From contig NZ_LT627736.1 in NCBI RefSeq assembly GCF_900102005.1, positions 558,001 through 622,000 of the forward strand: 64,000 bases of DNA. The letters run 5' to 3'. Each line of letters starts with the position of its first letter. Position 1 is the stretch's first letter. The DNA is from Microbacterium sp. LKL04. GTDB lineage: Bacteria; Actinomycetota; Actinomycetes; Actinomycetales; Microbacteriaceae. The notes beneath the pieces are model-generated. The model saw only the letters and a list, made by a program, of their open reading frames with translations, was not told the DNA's origin and ran no database searches. Positions 47,237 through 56,397 of the stretch are shown here, one piece after another. The translations under genes and the position numbers were made by a program.

Positions 47237-50200
47237 ATGTTTCGCAAGATTCTGGTCGCCAATCGCGGAGAGATCGCCATCCGCGCATTCCGTGCCGCGT
47301 ATGAGCTGGGTGCTCGGACCGTGGCCGTCTTCCCCTACGAGGACCGCTACTCGCTGCACAGGCTGAAGGCGGACGAGGCCTACCAGATCGGCGAGGTCGG
47401 GCATCCCGTGCGGGCCTACCTCGACGTCGACGAGATCATCCGCGTCGCGCTCGAGTGCGGCGCCGACGCGATCTACCCCGGGTACGGATTCCTGTCCGAG
47501 AATCCGGAGCTCTCGGCGAAGGCCGCCGCGCACGGCATCGCCTTCATCGGCCCGTCGTCCACCGTCCTCGAGATGGCGGGCAACAAGGTCACCGCCAAGC
47601 AGCACGCCATCGCCGCGGGCGTTCCGGTGCTCCGATCGACGGACGCTTCCGATGACATCGACGCTCTCATCGCGCAGGCCGGTGAGATCGGCTTCCCGAT
47701 CTTCGTCAAGGCGGTCGCCGGGGGCGGGGGACGCGGGATGCGGCGCGTCGAGCACCCCGACGCTCTTCCGCCTGCGTTGTCCGAGGCCATGCGCGAAGCC
47801 GGCAGCGCCTTCGGCGACGCCCGCGTCTTCCTCGAGCAGGCCGTCCAGCGGCCGCGCCACGTCGAGGTGCAGATCCTCGCCGACAAGGCGGGCGAGACGG
47901 TGCACCTCTTCGAGCGCGACTGCTCGGTGCAGCGCCGCCACCAGAAGGTCGTCGAGATCGCTCCCGCGCCGAACCTGGCCGACGAGGTCCGTCACCGCCT
48001 GCACGCCTACGCCGTCGCCTTCGCCGAATCGATCGGGTACGAGAACGCCGGCACGGTCGAGTTCCTGCTCGAGACGGCGGGACCCCGCACCGGCGAGGTC
48101 GTCTTCATCGAGATGAACCCGCGCATCCAGGTCGAGCACACCGTGACCGAGGAAGTGACCGACGTCGACCTCGTGCAGTCGCAGATGCGCATCGCCGCGG
48201 GGGAGACGCTCGAGGCCCTCGGCCTCCGCCAGGATCAGATCCAGCTGCGCGGCGCCGCACTCCAGTGCCGCATCACCACGGAGGACCCCGCGCACGGCTT
48301 CCGTCCCGACACCGGCAAGATCACGACCTACCGGTCCCCGGGCGGCGCCGGCATCCGTCTCGACGGCGGAACGACCGCAGCGGGGTCGCAGATCAGCCCC
48401 CACTTCGACTCGATGCTCTCGAAGTTGACCTGCCGCGGCCGCGACTTCGAGGCCGCCGTCGTCCGCTCGCGTCGCGCCCTGGCGGAGTTCCGCATCCGCG
48501 GGGTGTCGACCAACATCCCCTTCCTCCAGCGGGTGCTGGACGACCCGGCCTTCGTCGCCGGCGACCTCAGCACGGCGTTCATCGACGAGCGCCCCGAGCT
48601 CGTCCTCGGACGCGAGTCGAAGGACCGCGGCTCGAAGATCGTGTCCTGGCTCGCCGATGTCACGGTGAACCGCCCCAACGGAGACAGCCCCGTCCACACC
48701 GATCCGAGCGCGAAGCTCCCCGTCGTGGATCTCGACGCCGAACCAGTCCCGGGATCGCGACAGCGGCTGCTCGAGCTCGGCCCTCGCGGGTTCGCCGAGG
48801 CACTCCGTGCCCAGCCGGGCCTCGCGGTGACGGAGACGACATTCCGCGACGCGCACCAGTCGCTCCTCGCGACGCGGGTGCGGACGAAGGATCTCGTGCG
48901 CGTCGCCCCGCACGTCGCCCGGCTCACGCCGCAGCTCCTCTCGGTCGAGGCCTGGGGCGGGGCGACGTACGACGTCGCGCTCCGCTTCTTGGGCGAGGAC
49001 CCGTGGGAGCGGCTCGACGCACTCCGGGCGGCGCTCCCCAACGTCGCCATCCAGATGCTTCTGCGCGGACGCAACACGGTCGGGTACACGCCCTACCCCA
49101 TGAAGGTCACCGACGCCTTCGTCGCGGAGGCCGCGGCATCCGGTGTCGACATCTTCCGCATCTTCGACGCGCTCAACGACGTCGCTCAGATGCGCCCCGC
49201 CATCGAAGCGGTCCTCTCCACCGACACCGCCGTGGCCGAGGCGGCCGTCTGCTACACCGGCAACCTCCTCGACCCCGCGGAGGACCTCTACACGCTCGAC
49301 TACTACCTGCGTCTGGCTGAACAGGTCGTCGAGGCCGGTGCCCACATCCTGGCGGTGAAGGACATGGCGGGTCTGCTGCGTCCGGCCGCCGCGACGAAGC
49401 TCGTCACGGCTCTGCGCGAGCGCTTCGACCTGCCCGTCCACGTGCACACGCACGACACCGCAGGCGGTCAGCTCGCGACACTCCTCGCTGCCAGTGCCGC
49501 AGGCGCGGATGCCGTCGATGCCGCCGCCGCGCCGATGTCGGGCACCACCAGCCAGCCGTCGCTCTCGGCACTCGTCGCTGCGCTGGCCGACACGGACCGC
49601 GACACCGGTCTGGATCTGCAGTCGGTCTCGGACCTCGAGCCGTACTGGGAGGCGGTGCGCAACCTCTATGCACCCTTCGAATCGGGCCTGCCGGGGCCCA
49701 CGGGCCGCGTGTACCACCACGAGATCCCGGGCGGTCAGCTCTCGAACCTCCGGCAGCAGGCCATCGCCCTCGGGCTCTCGGAGGACTTCGAGCTCATCGA
49801 GGACATGTACGCCGCGGCGAACCGCATCCTCGGGCGCGTTCCGAAGGTCACACCGTCGTCGAAGGTCGTCGGCGATCTCGCCCTGCACCTCGCGGCGGTG
49901 AAGGCCGACCCCGCGGACTTCGAGGCGAACCCCCAGAAGTACGACGTGCCCGATTCGGTCGTCGGCTTCATGGCCGGCGAGCTCGGAGACCTGCCCGGAG
50001 GATGGCCCGAGCCGTTCCGTTCCAAGGTCCTCGCGGGCCGCTCCGTCAAGACGGGAGTCACGGAGATCTCCCTCGACGACACGGCCGCCCTCGACGCCGA
50101 CTCCGCCACGCGCCGCGACAAGCTCAACCGCTTGCTGTTCCCGGCACCGACCAAGGCGTTCCACGAGGTCCGCGAGACCTATGGCGATCTGAGCGCGCTC

Positions 50201-50644
50201 GACACGATCGACTACCTCTATGGGATGCGTCCGGGCCAGGAGCATGTCGTCGAGATCGAGCGGGGAGTCCAGCTCTACGTCGGCCTCGAGGCCGTCGGCG
50301 AGGTCGACGACAAGGGGATGCGGACCGTCATGGCCACCCTCAACGGCCAGCTTCGCCCGGTAGCCGTGCGCGACCGCTCCGTCGCGGTCGAAGCGCGCCA
50401 GGCCGAGAAAGCCGACACATCGAAGCCCGGTCAGGTGGCGGCGCCCTTCTCGGGCGTCGTCACGATCAAGACCGACGAGGGGGCGAAGGTGCGAGCCGGC
50501 GAGCCCGTGGCATCCATCGAGGCCATGAAGATGGAGGCCGCCATCGCGGCCCCCGTGGACGGCGTCGTCGAGCGTGTCGTGATCGCCGCGACGGCTCAGG
50601 TGGAGGCGGGAGACCTTTTGCTCGTCGTCCGTCCTGCGGACTAA
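47237..50644 (+). CDS. pyc: Pyruvate carboxylase
   Basis: This 1135-residue single-chain enzyme carboxylates pyruvate to oxaloacetate, refilling the TCA cycle. The biotin carboxylase part (1-455) has the ATP-grasp loop KAVAGGGGRGMRRV and the EMNPRIQVEHTVTEE motif. The carboxyltransferase TIM barrel (about 530-810) opens with TFRDAHQSLLATRVRT and has VKDMAGLL and HVHTHDTAGG. The biotin lysine is Lys1098 in EAMKMEAA. The ATG is weakly preceded by AGAGGTGAAG. TAGGCT at 47162-47167 may be a -10. Two ParA-like genes flank it. Confidence 0.97.
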   Translation: MFRKILVANRGEIAIRAFRAAYELGARTVAVFPYEDRYSLHRLKADEAYQIGEVGHPVRAYLDVDEIIRVALECGADAIYPGYGFLSENPELSAKAAAHGIAFIGPSSTVLEMAGNKVTAKQHAIAAGVPVLRSTDASDDIDALIAQAGEIGFPIFVKAVAGGGGRGMRRVEHPDALPPALSEAMREAGSAFGDARVFLEQAVQRPRHVEVQILADKAGETVHLFERDCSVQRRHQKVVEIAPAPNLADEVRHRLHAYAVAFAESIGYENAGTVEFLLETAGPRTGEVVFIEMNPRIQVEHTVTEEVTDVDLVQSQMRIAAGETLEALGLRQDQIQLRGAALQCRITTEDPAHGFRPDTGKITTYRSPGGAGIRLDGGTTAAGSQISPHFDSMLSKLTCRGRDFEAAVVRSRRALAEFRIRGVSTNIPFLQRVLDDPAFVAGDLSTAFIDERPELVLGRESKDRGSKIVSWLADVTVNRPNGDSPVHTDPSAKLPVVDLDAEPVPGSRQRLLELGPRGFAEALRAQPGLAVTETTFRDAHQSLLATRVRTKDLVRVAPHVARLTPQLLSVEAWGGATYDVALRFLGEDPWERLDALRAALPNVAIQMLLRGRNTVGYTPYPMKVTDAFVAEAAASGVDIFRIFDALNDVAQMRPAIEAVLSTDTAVAEAAVCYTGNLLDPAEDLYTLDYYLRLAEQVVEAGAHILAVKDMAGLLRPAAATKLVTALRERFDLPVHVHTHDTAGGQLATLLAASAAGADAVDAAAAPMSGTTSQPSLSALVAALADTDRDTGLDLQSVSDLEPYWEAVRNLYAPFESGLPGPTGRVYHHEIPGGQLSNLRQQAIALGLSEDFELIEDMYAAANRILGRVPKVTPSSKVVGDLALHLAAVKADPADFEANPQKYDVPDSVVGFMAGELGDLPGGWPEPFRSKVLAGRSVKTGVTEISLDDTAALDADSATRRDKLNRLLFPAPTKAFHEVRETYGDLSALDTIDYLYGMRPGQEHVVEIERGVQLYVGLEAVGEVDDKGMRTVMATLNGQLRPVAVRDRSVAVEARQAEKADTSKPGQVAAPFSGVVTIKTDEGAKVRAGEPVASIEAMKMEAAIAAPVDGVVERVVIAATAQVEAGDLLLVVRPAD

Positions 50645-50697
50645 CCTGGTGCGTCGGGCTTTTCGAGCCCCGAGATCCACCAGGAGTGACCCCCGTG

Positions 50698-52203
50698 ATG
50701 CGTGAGCGCGACAACGAGACGTCGGACGACGTCGACAACGGTGTGCTCGAGCGCACCGACAACCTCGAGACGACCGGCATCGGCATCGTCGACGGGACGA
50801 CCGCGCAGATCGACCTCGCGCTTCCGTCACTCTCGGACGACGACGACTACGTCGACGATGACGACTACGTCGATGGCGGGGACGCCGGTCCCGTAGCCGA
50901 CGACGGTGCGGCCGACGGCATCTCGGTCGCGCACGGTGACGAGAATGCCGCGGACGATCAGCCGATCGCCGGTGCGGAGATCTCCGGTGCCGAGGTGTCC
51001 CCTGCTGGGGTCATCGCGGAACCCGCCTCGGGCGAGCCAGCCGAAGAGCCGACTGGCGCCGTGTCCGAGGGCGATGTCGTCGACGCCGAGGTCGTCCCGG
51101 CCGCGACGACGACCGCCGTGTCCACGCAGACGGGCTCGACCCGACGCGCCATGCACCACGCAGCCGGCGACAAGCACGCGCTGGAGCGGGTCCGCGGTGC
51201 ACGGGCCGAGGAGGAGCCGCTGCAGTCGCGACGCCTCGACCAGCTCGGCGCCGACCGCGAGAGCCCCGAGCTGCTCACCGCCGACCGACTCATCGACCGG
51301 TCGCGCGTCGCCGCGTCCGAGCCCGAGGGGCTCTGGCAGCGCCTCGTCTACGGCGCCACCGCGCGCCGCGTCATCCTCGCCGACAGCCCCCGCGTCCGCG
51401 CCCGCAAGGAGCTTGACCGTCGCATCTCGGCGCCGCTCACCGGTGGCGCCAAATTCGTCCCCGTCCTCTCCCGCAAGGGCGGTGTCGGTAAGACGAGCGT
51501 CACGACGCTGCTCGGCATGGCCCTCGCCGACGCGCGCGAGGACCGGGTCATCGCCGTCGACGCGAACCCCGATCGCGGCACACTTGCCGAGCGGATCGAG
51601 CGAACCAGCGGCAAGACCGTGCGCGACCTCGTCCGATCGCGCAACGAGGTGACGGGTTTCAACGACTTGTCCGCGATCGTCGCGCGCGACGAGACACGAC
51701 TGGACATCCTGGCCTCCGACGCCGACCCGCATCTGTCGGAGGCATTCAGCGACCGCGATTACCACGACGTCGCCGCCATCGCCGCGCATTACTACTCGAT
51801 CGTCCTGACCGACAGCGGTACGGGCATCGTCCACTCCGTGATGGATGCGACCCTCGAACTGGCCGACCAGCTGCTCATCGTGGCCGGTCGTAGCGTCGAC
51901 GAGGCGAAGCTCGCGTCAGAGACCCTGTCGTGGCTGGAGTCGAACGGCTACGCCGAACTCGCCCGCAGCGCCGTCGTCGTCCTCAACACGTCCCGTCCCG
52001 GTGCGAGCCTGGTGCGCCCGAGCGAACTCGAAGCGCATTTCCGCACCCGCGTGCGCGCGGTCGTGTCGATTCCGTACGACGCTCACATCGCGACCGGGGG
52101 GCCGATCACGTTCCGCGATCTGTCGGCATCGACGCGGCTCGCGGCGCGTGAACTCGCCGCCGTCGTGGTCGAGGGCTTGCGCCCCGCCGGGGTGGTGCGC
52201 TGA
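50698..52203 (+). CDS. MinD/ParA-like ATPase with long acidic N-terminal extension
   Basis: This 501-residue protein has a disordered, acidic region at 1-190, including a doubled DDDDYVD-type stretch near residues 45-60. A linker follows with LLTADRLIDRSRV and LWQRLVYGATARRVILA. The C-terminal P-loop ATPase has KGGVGKT at 260-266 and DANPDRGTLAERI. The usual D-P-Q switch is changed to D-A-N-P-D. Similar actinobacterial proteins accompany secretion or polar systems; no partner is present here. ATG 50698 or GTG 50695 (better AGGAG spacing) starts it. It ends 1 nt inside def. Confidence 0.85.
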   Translation: MRERDNETSDDVDNGVLERTDNLETTGIGIVDGTTAQIDLALPSLSDDDDYVDDDDYVDGGDAGPVADDGAADGISVAHGDENAADDQPIAGAEISGAEVSPAGVIAEPASGEPAEEPTGAVSEGDVVDAEVVPAATTTAVSTQTGSTRRAMHHAAGDKHALERVRGARAEEEPLQSRRLDQLGADRESPELLTADRLIDRSRVAASEPEGLWQRLVYGATARRVILADSPRVRARKELDRRISAPLTGGAKFVPVLSRKGGVGKTSVTTLLGMALADAREDRVIAVDANPDRGTLAERIERTSGKTVRDLVRSRNEVTGFNDLSAIVARDETRLDILASDADPHLSEAFSDRDYHDVAAIAAHYYSIVLTDSGTGIVHSVMDATLELADQLLIVAGRSVDEAKLASETLSWLESNGYAELARSAVVVLNTSRPGASLVRPSELEAHFRTRVRAVVSIPYDAHIATGGPITFRDLSASTRLAARELAAVVVEGLRPAGVVR

Positions 52204-52691
52204 TGCCGGTCCGCCCGATCCGGCTCTTCGGCGACCCGGTCCTCCGGAGCGTGTGCGCCCCGATCGACGAGATCGACGAGGGGGTGCGTCGACTCGTCGC
52301 CGACCTCGTCGACTCCGTCGCCGAGCCGGGTCGTGCCGGTGTCGCCGCCCCGCAGATCGGTGTAGGGGTCCGGGCCTTCAGCTACAACGTGGACGGCGTC
52401 ATCGGATACGTCCTGAATCCCGTCCTCGAGGTCTCCGGCGATCCGGCGCCCACGGGGGAGGGATGCCTGTCCGTCCCCGGTCTCTGGCATGACGCGATCC
52501 GGCACCCGTGGGCGCGGGTCACGGGCATGGACCTCAGCGGCGACGAGATCGTCATCGAGGGGGAGGGGCTGCTCGCACAGGCGCTCCAGCACGAGTGCGA
52601 CCACCTCGAGGGCACGCTGTACCTCGACCGCCTTCCGAAGGATGTCCGTCGACAGGCCATGCGCGAGGTGCGGGAGTCCGACTGGTTCTGA
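52203..52691 (+). CDS. def: Peptide deformylase
   Basis: This 162-residue metalloenzyme removes the N-formyl group from new proteins. All three motifs are present: GVAAPQIG (46-53), EGCLS (86-90, metal ligand Cys88) and HECDH (130-134, two His ligands and catalytic Glu131). The ATG overlaps the preceding TGA by 1 nt, so it is coupled to the MinD-like gene. It ends just before a strong terminator. Confidence 0.96.
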   Translation: MPVRPIRLFGDPVLRSVCAPIDEIDEGVRRLVADLVDSVAEPGRAGVAAPQIGVGVRAFSYNVDGVIGYVLNPVLEVSGDPAPTGEGCLSVPGLWHDAIRHPWARVTGMDLSGDEIVIEGEGLLAQALQHECDHLEGTLYLDRLPKDVRRQAMREVRESDWF

Positions 52692-52700
52692 CCGCTGATT

Positions 52701-52734
52701 GAGAGAAGGCCCCGGCTCGCCGGGGCCTTCTCTC
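52701..52734. terminator. Strong bidirectional terminator
   Basis: GAGAGAAGGCCCCGG (52701-52715) and CCGGGGCCTTCTCTC (52720-52734) form a perfect 15-bp stem with a CTCG loop. Purine/pyrimidine flanks give U-rich tails on both strands. It separates the convergent def and acyl-CoA synthetase genes. Confidence 0.92.
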
Positions 52735-52741
52735 ATTCGGT

Positions 52742-54577
52742 TCAGTTGCCGAGCGAGATGTTCGTCGTCGAGACGTTCGCCTGGTAGAGCTCGTCGATGT
52801 CGGCAGCGAAGTCCGACAGGATGACGTTCCGCTTGATGCTCATCTTCGGCGTCAGATGACCGGATGCCTCGGTCCACTCGGTGTCCAGGATCACGAACTT
52901 GCGGATCGACTCCGCTCGCGACACCGACGCGTTGGCGCGGTCCACCGCGCTCTGCACCTCGGCGATGACCTTCGGGTGGGCGATGACCTGCGACATCGGC
53001 ATGTCGGACGAGAGGCCGTTGTTCGACATCCACGTCGGCAGCATCTCGCGGTCGAGGGTGACGAGCGCTCCGATGAACGGCTTCTGATCGCCCACGACGA
53101 CGACCTGACCGACGATCGGGTTCGCGCGGATCGGGTCCTCGAGCACCGCAGGCGCGACGTTCTTCCCGCCCGCGGTGACGATGATCTCCTTCTTGCGGCC
53201 CGTGATCGTGAGGTATCCTTCGGAGTCGAACGTCCCGATGTCCCCGGTGCGGAACCACCCGTCGTCGAACGCTTCGGCGGTCGCCTCGGGGTTGCGCCAG
53301 TACTCCTTGAACACGTTGACTCCGCGGACCTCGATCTCGCCGTCGTCAGCCAGACGTACGCCCACGCCAGGGAGAGCGGGACCGACGGTGCCGATCTTCG
53401 ACTTCGTGGCGAGGTTGACGGTCGCGGGAGCGGTCGTCTCGGTCAGGCCGTATCCCTCGAGGATCTGTACGCCGAGGCTGTGGAAGAAGTGGCCGAGGCG
53501 CGACCCGAGAGGCGCGGATCCCGACACGGCATGCTGGACACGGCCGCCCATGGCTGTGCGCAGCTTGCTGTAGACGAGCCGGTCGAACAGGGCGAACTTG
53601 ATCTTCATGCCGATCGGGATCTTCTCGCCGTCCTGCAGGCGACGCGAGTGCTCGACAGCCACGGCTGCGGCGGCGCGGAAGATCTTGCCCTTGCCGCCGG
53701 CCTCGGCCTTCTGCTCGGCGGAGTTGTAGACCTTCTCGAACACACGGGGCACGGCGAGGAGGTACGTCGGCTTGAACGACCCGAGTCCGGCGAGGAGTTT
53801 CGTGGTGTCGGGCTCGTGGCCCGTCTTGACGCCGCCGTGGATGTTGAGGATGGAGATGAACCGCGCGAACACGTGCGCGAGCGGGAGGAACAGCAGCGTC
53901 GAGGCTCCCGGCTGTTGGACCACCTCGTGGAGCGCCCTGGCGGAATTGCGCGAGAGCTCGACGAAGTTCTTGTGCGTGAGGACGCACCCCTTCGGTCGGC
54001 CGGTCGACCCGGACGTGTAGATCAGGGTCGCGATGTCGTCGGAGTTCGCGAGGTTCCGGCGGCGTTCGATCTCCTCGTCGCTGATGGACGAGCCGTTCTT
54101 GCGCAGCGTGTCGAGGTCGCCGGACTGCATCGTCCAGACCTCGCGCAGGAGAGGTACCTCGGAGCGGATCTCGGCGACGCGATCCGCGTGCACGTCGCTC
54201 TCGACCACGATGGCGATGGCCCCGGAGTCGCTGAGGATCCAGTTGATCTGCGACGGCGAGCTCGTTTCGTAGACGGGCACCATGACGGCCCCCGCGAAGA
54301 AGAGGGCGAAATCGACGAGCGTCCAGTTGTACGTGGTCCGCGCGAGGAACGCGACCTTGTCGCCGGGCTGGATGCCGCTCGCGGCGAACCCCTTCGCCAG
54401 CGCGAGGACCTCCCGGTGGAATTCCGCGGCCGTGATGTCACGCCAGCCGTCCCCGTCGGGGACCGCGAAGAGGGCCAGCGAGGGAGTCGCCTTCACCCGC
54501 TCCACGAGGATGTCGGAGGTGTTCGCGGTCGGATCCGCGGGCACGACAGCGGGGACGTCGAATTGTACGGCGCTCAT
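52742..54577 (-). CDS. Long-chain acyl-CoA synthetase (FadD15-like)
   Basis: This 611-residue AMP-forming synthetase activates fatty acids to acyl-CoA via acyl-AMP. The P-loop signature is IYTSGSTGRPKGCVLTHKN, the adenylation motif is GYGLTETTAP, and the hinge and DDGWFRTGDIG and GRKKEIIVTAGGKN segments follow. It resembles the eukaryotic-type long-chain synthetases common in Actinobacteria. ATG 54577 follows GGAG with 9 nt spacing; a TTG 9 nt upstream is less likely. It is divergent from the ROK kinase. Confidence 0.93.
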   Translation of the reverse strand: MSAVQFDVPAVVPADPTANTSDILVERVKATPSLALFAVPDGDGWRDITAAEFHREVLALAKGFAASGIQPGDKVAFLARTTYNWTLVDFALFFAGAVMVPVYETSSPSQINWILSDSGAIAIVVESDVHADRVAEIRSEVPLLREVWTMQSGDLDTLRKNGSSISDEEIERRRNLANSDDIATLIYTSGSTGRPKGCVLTHKNFVELSRNSARALHEVVQQPGASTLLFLPLAHVFARFISILNIHGGVKTGHEPDTTKLLAGLGSFKPTYLLAVPRVFEKVYNSAEQKAEAGGKGKIFRAAAAVAVEHSRRLQDGEKIPIGMKIKFALFDRLVYSKLRTAMGGRVQHAVSGSAPLGSRLGHFFHSLGVQILEGYGLTETTAPATVNLATKSKIGTVGPALPGVGVRLADDGEIEVRGVNVFKEYWRNPEATAEAFDDGWFRTGDIGTFDSEGYLTITGRKKEIIVTAGGKNVAPAVLEDPIRANPIVGQVVVVGDQKPFIGALVTLDREMLPTWMSNNGLSSDMPMSQVIAHPKVIAEVQSAVDRANASVSRAESIRKFVILDTEWTEASGHLTPKMSIKRNVILSDFAADIDELYQANVSTTNISLGN

Positions 54578-54723
54578 GGGCGGCAACTCCTTCGGTACCG
54601 GGTGGCGTCAGGTGCGACCGAGTCTAGGGCATCGTGATCCTCGATCCCGCGGCGGCAGCGGGATGCGCCGCCCCATTAGACTCACGGATGCCGTGCGGCC
54701 TCGCACGCGCGGAGAGGAGTCGC

Positions 54724-55659
54724 GTGCTCAACGTCGGCATCGACATCGGTGGGACCAAGATCGCCGGCGGAATCGTCGACCCGGACGGCGTCATCGTCGA
54801 CCGCCGCCGCGTTCCGACCCCCGCCGACCCCGGCGCGCTGGCCGATGCCGTGGCCGGAATGGTCGACGAACTCGTCTCTGGTCGCGTGGTCCACGCCGTC
54901 GGCGTCGCCGCAGCCGGGTTCATCGATGCCAGCCGCGCCGTCATCCTCCACGCCCCCAACATCGACTGGACCGACGAGCCGCTGCGCGACGAGCTCGAGC
55001 GGCGCATCGGGCGTCCGGTGACGCTCGAGAACGACGCCAACGCCGCCGGGTGGGGCGAATTCCGCTTCGGCGCCGGGCGCGAGGTCAGCGACATGGTCAT
55101 GATCACCCTGGGAACCGGGGTGGGTGGCGCTGCGATCATCGACGGCGACCTTCTCGTGGGAGGCAACGGCATCGGCGCCGAGCTCGGCCACATCCGCTTC
55201 GAACGGGGTGGGCGCCCTTGCGGATGCGGGCAGAACGGGTGCCTCGAACAGTACGCGTCCGGCCGTGCGCTTCAGCGAGAGGCCGCCGACATCGCCGCGT
55301 CCGGTTCGCGGGGCGCGGCTCTGGCGGCAGCGCGCACCGCCGAGGGGATCGTGCCGGCCGCCGCGATGGAAGCGCTGATCGCCGCCGGCGACGCGGGCGC
55401 CCTCGAGGCCGTCGACCGCGTCGCGACGGCGCTGGGGGAGGCCTGCGGTGGATTCCAGGCGGTGCTCGACCCGGAACTGTTCGTGATCGGCGGCGGCGTC
55501 GCCGACCTCGGCGAGCACCTGCTGCACCCCGTGCGCGAGGCATACGCCACCGCGCTGCCCGGTTACGGCGAGAGGCCCATCGCGTCGTTCGCCATCGCGA
55601 CCCTCGGCAACGATGCCGGCCTCATCGGCGTCGCCGACCTCGCGGGCGGCCGGGTCTGA
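54724..55659 (+). CDS. glk: ROK family glucokinase
   Basis: This 311-residue sugar kinase has the ATP phosphate motif GIDIGGTKIAGG at the N-terminus, the catalytic Asp in LENDANAAGWGE and the zinc site CGCGQNGCLEQ. These features match actinobacterial glucokinases that make glucose-6-phosphate, but other hexose substrates cannot be excluded. There is no N-terminal helix-turn-helix, so it is not a ROK repressor. GTG 54724 follows GAGAGGAG. The acyltransferase starts 1 nt after the stop codon. Confidence 0.9.
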   Translation: MLNVGIDIGGTKIAGGIVDPDGVIVDRRRVPTPADPGALADAVAGMVDELVSGRVVHAVGVAAAGFIDASRAVILHAPNIDWTDEPLRDELERRIGRPVTLENDANAAGWGEFRFGAGREVSDMVMITLGTGVGGAAIIDGDLLVGGNGIGAELGHIRFERGGRPCGCGQNGCLEQYASGRALQREAADIAASGSRGAALAAARTAEGIVPAAAMEALIAAGDAGALEAVDRVATALGEACGGFQAVLDPELFVIGGGVADLGEHLLHPVREAYATALPGYGERPIASFAIATLGNDAGLIGVADLAGGRV

Positions 55660-55660
55660 C

Positions 55661-56347
55661 ATGATCTACTGGGTCCTGAAATACCTGATCATCGGACCGA
55701 TCGTGAAGGCGATCTTCCGACCGTGGATCGTGGGACGCAGCAACATTCCGGCATCCGGTGCGGCCATCATCGCGAGCAACCATCTGTCCGTGAGCGACTC
55801 CATCTTCCTGCCGCTCATGATCGACAGGTCCATGTCCTTCCTCGCCAAGAGCGACTACTTCACGGGCAAGGGTCTGAAGGGGTGGGCGACCCGGGTGTTC
55901 ATGCAGGGGACGGGACAGATCCCCATCGACCGCACCGGCGGCAAGGCCTCCGAGGCCTCCCTCAACACCGGCCTGCAGGTCCTCGGCCGCGGCGACATCC
56001 TCGGGATCTACCCCGAGGGGACCCGCAGTCCCGACGGCAAGCTCTACCGGGGTCGTACGGGTCTCGCGCGCATGGCCCTGACCGCGCGGGTGCCCGTCAT
56101 CCCCGTCGTCATGATCGGCACCGACGAGGTCATGCCGATCGGGCGTTCCATCCCTCGGGTGGGCCGCGTGGGCATGGTGATCGGGGAGCCGCTCGACTTC
56201 AGTCGGTTCTACGGCATGGAGTCCGACCGTTTCGTGCTGCGATCGGTGACCGACGAGATCATGGTCGCGCTGCAGCGCATGGGGGAGCAGGAGTACGACG
56301 ACGTCTACGCGTCCACGGTCAAGGACCGCCGCCCCGCCGCGGCCTGA
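55661..56347 (+). CDS. 1-acyl-sn-glycerol-3-phosphate acyltransferase (PlsC-like)
   Basis: This 228-residue membrane-associated acyltransferase carries the catalytic His41-x4-Asp46 (NHLSVSD) and the PEGTRSPDGK glycerophosphate-binding motif. A hydrophobic N-terminus (MIYWVLKYLIIGPIV) anchors it. It should add the second acyl chain to lysophosphatidic acid; closely related enzymes act on other lipids. It follows the glucokinase gene by 1 nt and so shares its transcript. The nearby acyl-CoA synthetase could supply its substrate. Confidence 0.9.
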   Translation: MIYWVLKYLIIGPIVKAIFRPWIVGRSNIPASGAAIIASNHLSVSDSIFLPLMIDRSMSFLAKSDYFTGKGLKGWATRVFMQGTGQIPIDRTGGKASEASLNTGLQVLGRGDILGIYPEGTRSPDGKLYRGRTGLARMALTARVPVIPVVMIGTDEVMPIGRSIPRVGRVGMVIGEPLDFSRFYGMESDRFVLRSVTDEIMVALQRMGEQEYDDVYASTVKDRRPAAA

Positions 56348-56385
56348 GCCGCCGTCACACGACCGACAGGCCCCTCCCTCGTCGG

Positions 56386-56391
56386 TAGAAT
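56386..56391 (+). promoter_or_regulatory. -10 hexamer TAGAAT, leaderless
   Basis: TAGAAT, then 6 nt, then the ATG of aroG at 56398. CCGACA at 56363-56368 is a fair -35 with 17-nt spacing. Confidence 0.65.
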
Positions 56392-56397
56392 GAACGG

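Noticed and set aside
46523..50830. 1435-residue minus-strand open frame opposite pyc
   Set aside because: Antisense shadow; pyc has all domain motifs, and the frame also runs through the ParA-like gene out of frame.
52856..54637. 593-residue plus-strand open frame opposite the acyl-CoA synthetase
   Set aside because: Antisense shadow; the minus-strand gene has the complete adenylate-forming motifs.
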